A DNA stretch of 8,873 nt from an uncultured Sphingomonadaceae bacterium. Lineage in GTDB: Bacteria > Pseudomonadota > Alphaproteobacteria > Sphingomonadales > Sphingomonadaceae. The stretch is taken from positions 1-8,873 of the forward strand of contig CALLWN010000317.1 in assembly GCA_938016505.1 (NCBI GenBank), written 5' to 3'. Each line of letters starts with the position of its first letter. Position 1 is the first letter of the stretch. Positions 5,950 to 8,873 of the stretch are shown piece by piece. The position numbers and the translations under genes are program-made. The notes under the pieces were generated by a model. That model did no database searches, had not been told where the DNA came from, and saw only the letters and a program-made list of their open reading frames with translations.

Positions 5950-7077
5950 ATGGCCGACCACGTCGGGCTCAAGAGCCTTCCGCTCGATGCGCTCCACCGC
6001 CGCCTCGGCGGCCGCATGGTGGCCTTTGCCGGCCATGCGATGCCGGTCCAGTATCGCGAAGGCGTGATCGCCGAACATCTCTGGACCCGCGCGCACGCCG
6101 GCCTGTTCGACGTGTCCCACATGGGCCAGCTGACCCTTGGCGGTGCGGGCGCCGCCGAATGGCTCGAGACCCTGGCCCCCGGCGACTTCCGGGCCCTCCC
6201 GCCCGGCCGGATGCGCTATTCGCTGCTCCTCGCGCCTGACGGCGGCATCCTCGACGACCTGATGGTCACCAATGTCGGTTCCGGGTTCCACCTCGTGGTC
6301 AACGGCGCGACCAAGCATGACGATCTCGCGCACATGCGCGCGCACCTGCCTGCCGGCCTCGTGCTCACCCACCGCGAGGAGGCAGCGCTCCTTGCCCTCC
6401 AGGGGCCGGAGGCAGCCGGGGCGCTCCAGCGCCTCGGCGTCGCGCCCGAGGGCCCCGAAACCCCTGCGGTTGCTGCACTGAAGTTCATGGCCGCAGGGTG
6501 CTACATCTGGCGCGGCATCCCGCTGCTGGTGAGCCGCTCGGGCTACACTGGCGAGGATGGGTTCGAGATCTCGGTGTCGGCAACCGCAGCCGAAGCGCTT
6601 GCCGAGGCGCTGCTGGCCGACCCGTCCGTCAGGCCCATCGGCCTCGGCGCCCGCGATTCGCTCCGGCTCGAAGCCGGTCTCCCGCTCTATGGTCACGATC
6701 TCACGCCCGACACCGAACCGGTCGAAGCCGGCCTCGCCTTCGCCATCTCCAAGCGGCGCAAGGCCGAGGGCGGCTTCCCCGGCGCCGGGCGAATCCTCAA
6801 GGCCCTTCTCGACGGCCCGGCGCGCAGGCGCGTCGGCCTGAGGCTCGAGGGCCGCCAGCCAGCGCGCGAGGGCGCAACCATCCACGCCGGCGACGAACAG
6901 GTCGGGATCGTCACCTCGGGCGGCCATGGCCCGTCGGTCGGCGGGCCGATCGCCATGGGCTATGTGGCAGCGCCCCACGCGGCCGACGGCACGGCGCTCG
7001 CCATCGAGGTTCGCGGCAAGCGGCTGCCGGCAACCGTGGTGCCGCTGCCCTTCTGGCACAAGAGCTACGCGCGCTGA
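5950..7077 (+). CDS. gcvT: Glycine cleavage T-protein (aminomethyltransferase)
   Basis: The 375-residue T-protein takes the aminomethyl group from the lipoyl arm of GcvH and transfers its one-carbon unit to tetrahydrofolate, giving 5,10-methylene-THF and ammonia. Seen in order: GGRMVAFAGHAMPVQY (20-35), HAGLFDVSHMGQL (49-61), GGILDDLMV (98-106) carrying the Asp pair of the folate site, SGYTGEDGFEISV (197-209), GLGARDSLRLEAGLPLYG (231-248) and, near the C-terminus, TSGGHGPSVGGPIAMGYV (322-339). Length is normal. ATG 5950 matches where T-proteins begin. The frame stays open upstream through the riboswitch, but that part is not coding. The ribosome binding site is weak (GAG at 5940-5942), in keeping with riboswitch control. 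It is the first gene of the operon; gcvH follows after 11 bases. Cytosolic. Confidence 0.96.
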   Translation: MADHVGLKSLPLDALHRRLGGRMVAFAGHAMPVQYREGVIAEHLWTRAHAGLFDVSHMGQLTLGGAGAAEWLETLAPGDFRALPPGRMRYSLLLAPDGGILDDLMVTNVGSGFHLVVNGATKHDDLAHMRAHLPAGLVLTHREEAALLALQGPEAAGALQRLGVAPEGPETPAVAALKFMAAGCYIWRGIPLLVSRSGYTGEDGFEISVSATAAEALAEALLADPSVRPIGLGARDSLRLEAGLPLYGHDLTPDTEPVEAGLAFAISKRRKAEGGFPGAGRILKALLDGPARRRVGLRLEGRQPAREGATIHAGDEQVGIVTSGGHGPSVGGPIAMGYVAAPHAADGTALAIEVRGKRLPATVVPLPFWHKSYAR

Positions 7078-7088
7078 GGGAGACAGAC

Positions 7089-7457
7089 ATGCGCTACTAC
7101 ACGCAGCAGGACGAGTGGATCGAGGTCGACGGCGAGACTGCCACCGTCGGCATCACCGACTATGCCCAAGGCCAGCTCGGCGACATCGTCTTCGTCGACC
7201 TGCCCGAACCCGGCCGCACGGTCGAGAAGGGCAAGGAGGCCGCAGTCGTCGAATCGGTCAAGACTGCAGCCGATGTCTATTCCCCGGTCTCGGGAACGGT
7301 GACGGAAGTCAACACGGCGCTCGCCGACAACCCGGAGCTGGTGAACGAGTCGGCAGAAGGGCAGGGCTGGTTCTACCGTCTGACGCTCGCCGACCCCTCC
7401 GAGCTCGAGGGGCTCATGGACCCAGCCGCCTACCAGGCCTTCCTCGGCACCCGCTGA
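7089..7457 (+). CDS. gcvH: Glycine cleavage H-protein (lipoyl carrier)
   Basis: A small 122-residue carrier. Its lipoylated lysine shuttles the aminomethyl group between the P, T and L proteins. The lipoyl site is in AAVVESVKTAADVYSPVSG (51-69), with Lys58 as the modified residue. The N-terminal DEWIEVDGETATVGITDYA and the C-terminal GQGWFYRLTLAD are characteristic of the family, and the length is close to its norm. The start is fixed by AGGGAG (7077-7082), 6 bases before ATG; this site shares its first base with the gcvT stop codon. The gene ends in TGATG, whose ATG begins the methyltransferase. The lipoylation enzymes and the L-protein (dihydrolipoyl dehydrogenase) are not in the window. 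Confidence 0.97.
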   Translation: MRYYTQQDEWIEVDGETATVGITDYAQGQLGDIVFVDLPEPGRTVEKGKEAAVVESVKTAADVYSPVSGTVTEVNTALADNPELVNESAEGQGWFYRLTLADPSELEGLMDPAAYQAFLGTR

Positions 7458-8212
7458 TGGGCTGGAACGCGGCCGATTACCAGCGCCACGCCGGCTTCGT
7501 GCCGGCGCTTGGCGCGGCCGCGCTCGACCTGCTCGCGCCACAGCCGGGCGAGCGCATCCTCGACCTCGGCTGTGGTGACGGCGCGCTCACGGCCCGAATC
7601 GCCGAGGCCGGCGCAACCGTGCTCGGCCTCGACCCCGATCCGTCGATGCTGGCGGCCGCCCGCGACCGCGGCCTCGAGGTGGTGGAAGGCGATGGCCAGG
7701 CGCTCCCTTTCGACCACCAGTTCGACGCCGTCTTCTCGAATGCGGCGCTCCACTGGATGCCCGACCAGGACGCGGTTGCAAGGGGCGTGTTCCGGGCGCT
7801 CAGGCCCGGCGGGCGCTTTGTCGGCGAGTGCGGCGGCTTTCTCAACATCGCCGCCATCCGTGCGGCGGTCCGGGCCGTCCTGATCGCCCACGGCTTCGAA
7901 GCCGCAGCGCTCGGCGCCCAAGTTTACCAGACGGCGGAAGCCCTTTCCGCCCGCCTCGCTGCCGCCGGCTTCACTGCGGTTGAAGCCCGCCTCATCCCCC
8001 GCCCCACGCCGCTCCCGAGCGGGATCCGCGGCTGGCTCACCACCTTCCGCGCAGGCTTCCTCGCAGCAGCGGGTGTCGCCTCCGACCGAGAGGCTGCAGT
8101 GGTCGCCGAGATCGAATCCATCCTCGCCCCCGTTCTCGTCGACGAGACCGGCTGCTGGTTTGCCGACTATGTCCGCCTGCGCTGGCAGGCCATGAAGCCC
8201 GGAGACGCCTGA
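7457..8212 (+). CDS. Class I SAM-dependent methyltransferase (Tam-like)
   Basis: A 251-residue Rossmann methyltransferase. The SAM-binding motif I is [19 protein letters not shown] (34-52), the acidic motif II residue is Asp59 in GLDPDPSML, a GDGQALPF segment (78-85) forms the adenine-site region, and [14 protein letters not shown] (93-106) with ALRPGGRF (114-121) gives motifs IV-V. The N-terminus (WNAADYQRH), the NAALHW motif and the length resemble trans-aconitate 2-methyltransferase (Tam) from memory, but the substrate is not certain. It starts inside the gcvH stop (TGATG, one-base overlap) and ends in another TGATG with gcvPA. Its own ribosome binding site is poor, so translation probably depends on coupling. 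Its codon use resembles the neighbours, so recent transfer is not indicated. A methyltransferase is not a component of the glycine cleavage system; a link through one-carbon units and SAM is only inference. Confidence 0.9.
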   Translation: MGWNAADYQRHAGFVPALGAAALDLLAPQPGERILDLGCGDGALTARIAEAGATVLGLDPDPSMLAAARDRGLEVVEGDGQALPFDHQFDAVFSNAALHWMPDQDAVARGVFRALRPGGRFVGECGGFLNIAAIRAAVRAVLIAHGFEAAALGAQVYQTAEALSARLAAAGFTAVEARLIPRPTPLPSGIRGWLTTFRAGFLAAAGVASDREAAVVAEIESILAPVLVDETGCWFADYVRLRWQAMKPGDA

Positions 8213-8873
8213 TGCGCTATCTGCCACTCACCCCCGACGACCGCGCCACCATGCTGAAGGCGGTCGGCGCGGCCTCGATCAACGACCTGTTCGTCGACGT
8301 GCCGCAGGAGGCCCGCCTCGACGGCCCCATCGCGGGCCTGCCGCACCACAGCCCGGAGATGCTGGTCGAGCGCGAGCTGAGGCGGCTGGCGGCGAAGAAC
8401 ATGGCGGCCGCCGACCACCCCTTCTTCCTCGGCGCCGGCGCCTACCGCCACCATGTGCCAGCGAGCGTCGACCATCTCATCCAGCGCGGCGAGTTCCTGA
8501 CTAGCTACACGCCCTACCAGCCCGAGATCGCCCAGGGCACGCTCCAGTATCTGTTCGAGTTCCAGACCCAGGTCGCCCGTCTGTTCGCGATGGATGTCGC
8601 CAACGCCTCGATGTACGATGGGTCGACCGCGTTGACCGAGGCGATCTTCATGGCGCGCCGGGTCACCAGGCGGGCGAAGGCGCTCCTCTCCGCCGGGGTC
8701 CACCCCCATTATGTGCGTGCCGCGCAGACGCTCGCCCGCTTCACCGGCGACCGGCTCGAAGTCGGTGCGCCGAGCCCAGATGCCGCGCCTCCGGCCGATG
8801 ACCATGCCGACCTGATCGCCCGGATCGACAGCGACACCAGCGCGGTCGTGGTGCAATATCCCGACGTCTTCGG
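8212..8873 (+). CDS. gcvPA: Glycine decarboxylase subunit 1 (P-protein alpha), 5' part
   Basis: The first 220 residues of the N-terminal-type subunit of a split P-protein; the frame is still open at the right edge, and the family is usually about 450 residues. With GcvPB it decarboxylates glycine and loads the aminomethyl group onto GcvH. Typical segments are [15 protein letters not shown] (1-15), [13 protein letters not shown] (71-83), [13 protein letters not shown] (100-112) and [10 protein letters not shown] (131-140). By family knowledge the PLP-binding lysine sits in the GcvPB subunit, so its absence here is expected. The ATG overlaps the methyltransferase stop by one base (TGATG), and GGAG at 8201-8204 is a modest ribosome binding site. 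gcvPB is expected directly downstream, outside the window. Confidence 0.95.
   Translation, partial: MRYLPLTPDDRATMLKAVGAASINDLFVDVPQEARLDGPIAGLPHHSPEMLVERELRRLAAKNMAAADHPFFLGAGAYRHHVPASVDHLIQRGEFLTSYTPYQPEIAQGTLQYLFEFQTQVARLFAMDVANASMYDGSTALTEAIFMARRVTRRAKALLSAGVHPHYVRAAQTLARFTGDRLEVGAPSPDAAPPADDHADLIARIDSDTSAVVVQYPDVF

Noticed and set aside
4422..6122. Minus-strand open frame (566 codons) over the oxidoreductase, riboswitch and gcvT start
   Set aside because: It runs through a structured RNA element and two confirmed plus-strand genes; no recognisable protein.
5821..7059. Minus-strand open frame (412 codons) opposite gcvT
   Set aside because: Shadow of gcvT; no domain and no ribosome binding site.
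6498..7088. Upstream in-frame extension of gcvH inside gcvT
   Set aside because: Arg-rich out-of-frame reading of gcvT; the true gcvH start has a good ribosome binding site and matches the family N-terminus.
7430..8227. Minus-strand open frame (265 codons) opposite the methyltransferase
   Set aside because: Shadow of a gene with clear SAM-binding motifs on the plus strand; no family features.

Overview
This is a high-GC window with strong third-position G/C preference. It looks like chromosomal DNA from an alphaproteobacterium, most likely a sphingomonad-type organism. That is an inference from a PEPxxWA-type PEP-CTERM sorting signal, a CHASE2 sensor kinase with an HDMRSP phospho-acceptor box, a split glycine decarboxylase (separate GcvPA), and a tandem glycine riboswitch in front of gcvT. 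No mobile element, tRNA, rRNA or CRISPR array is visible.

Layout. (1) Positions 1-546 (+) hold the 3' end of a gene with an odd Gly/Pro/Ala-rich body and a clear C-terminal PEP-CTERM anchor. (2) Positions 536-2911 (+), overlapping the first gene by 11 bases, encode a membrane-bound CHASE2-PAS-histidine kinase. (3) Positions 2926-4530 (-) encode an AMP-forming acyl-CoA synthetase that converges on the kinase; both stop codons lie in the arms of one small palindrome. (4) Positions 4626-5594 (+) encode a zinc-less quinone oxidoreductase-type dehydrogenase, divergent from the synthetase across 95 bases. (5) Positions 5595-5949 are non-coding and carry a GC-rich hairpin, a possible promoter and a well-formed two-aptamer glycine riboswitch. 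(6) Positions 5950-8873 (+) are the glycine cleavage operon: gcvT, gcvH, a Tam-like SAM-dependent methyltransferase, then gcvPA running off the right edge. The last two junctions are TGATG stop/start overlaps.

How the genes work together. GcvPA (with a GcvPB subunit expected just beyond the window) decarboxylates glycine onto the lipoyl arm of GcvH, and GcvT passes the methylene group to tetrahydrofolate. The riboswitch should turn this operon on when glycine is abundant. The methyltransferase between gcvH and gcvPA is not a standard part of the system, and its tight coupling to the flanking genes is the most interesting point in the operon. The synthetase/oxidoreductase pair suggests acyl-CoA or lipid catabolism, but no substrate can be read from the sequence. 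The PEP-CTERM protein and overlapping kinase may be an envelope-sensing pair. I see no clearly undescribed system; the best leads are the operon-embedded methyltransferase and the PEP-CTERM/CHASE2-kinase overlap.
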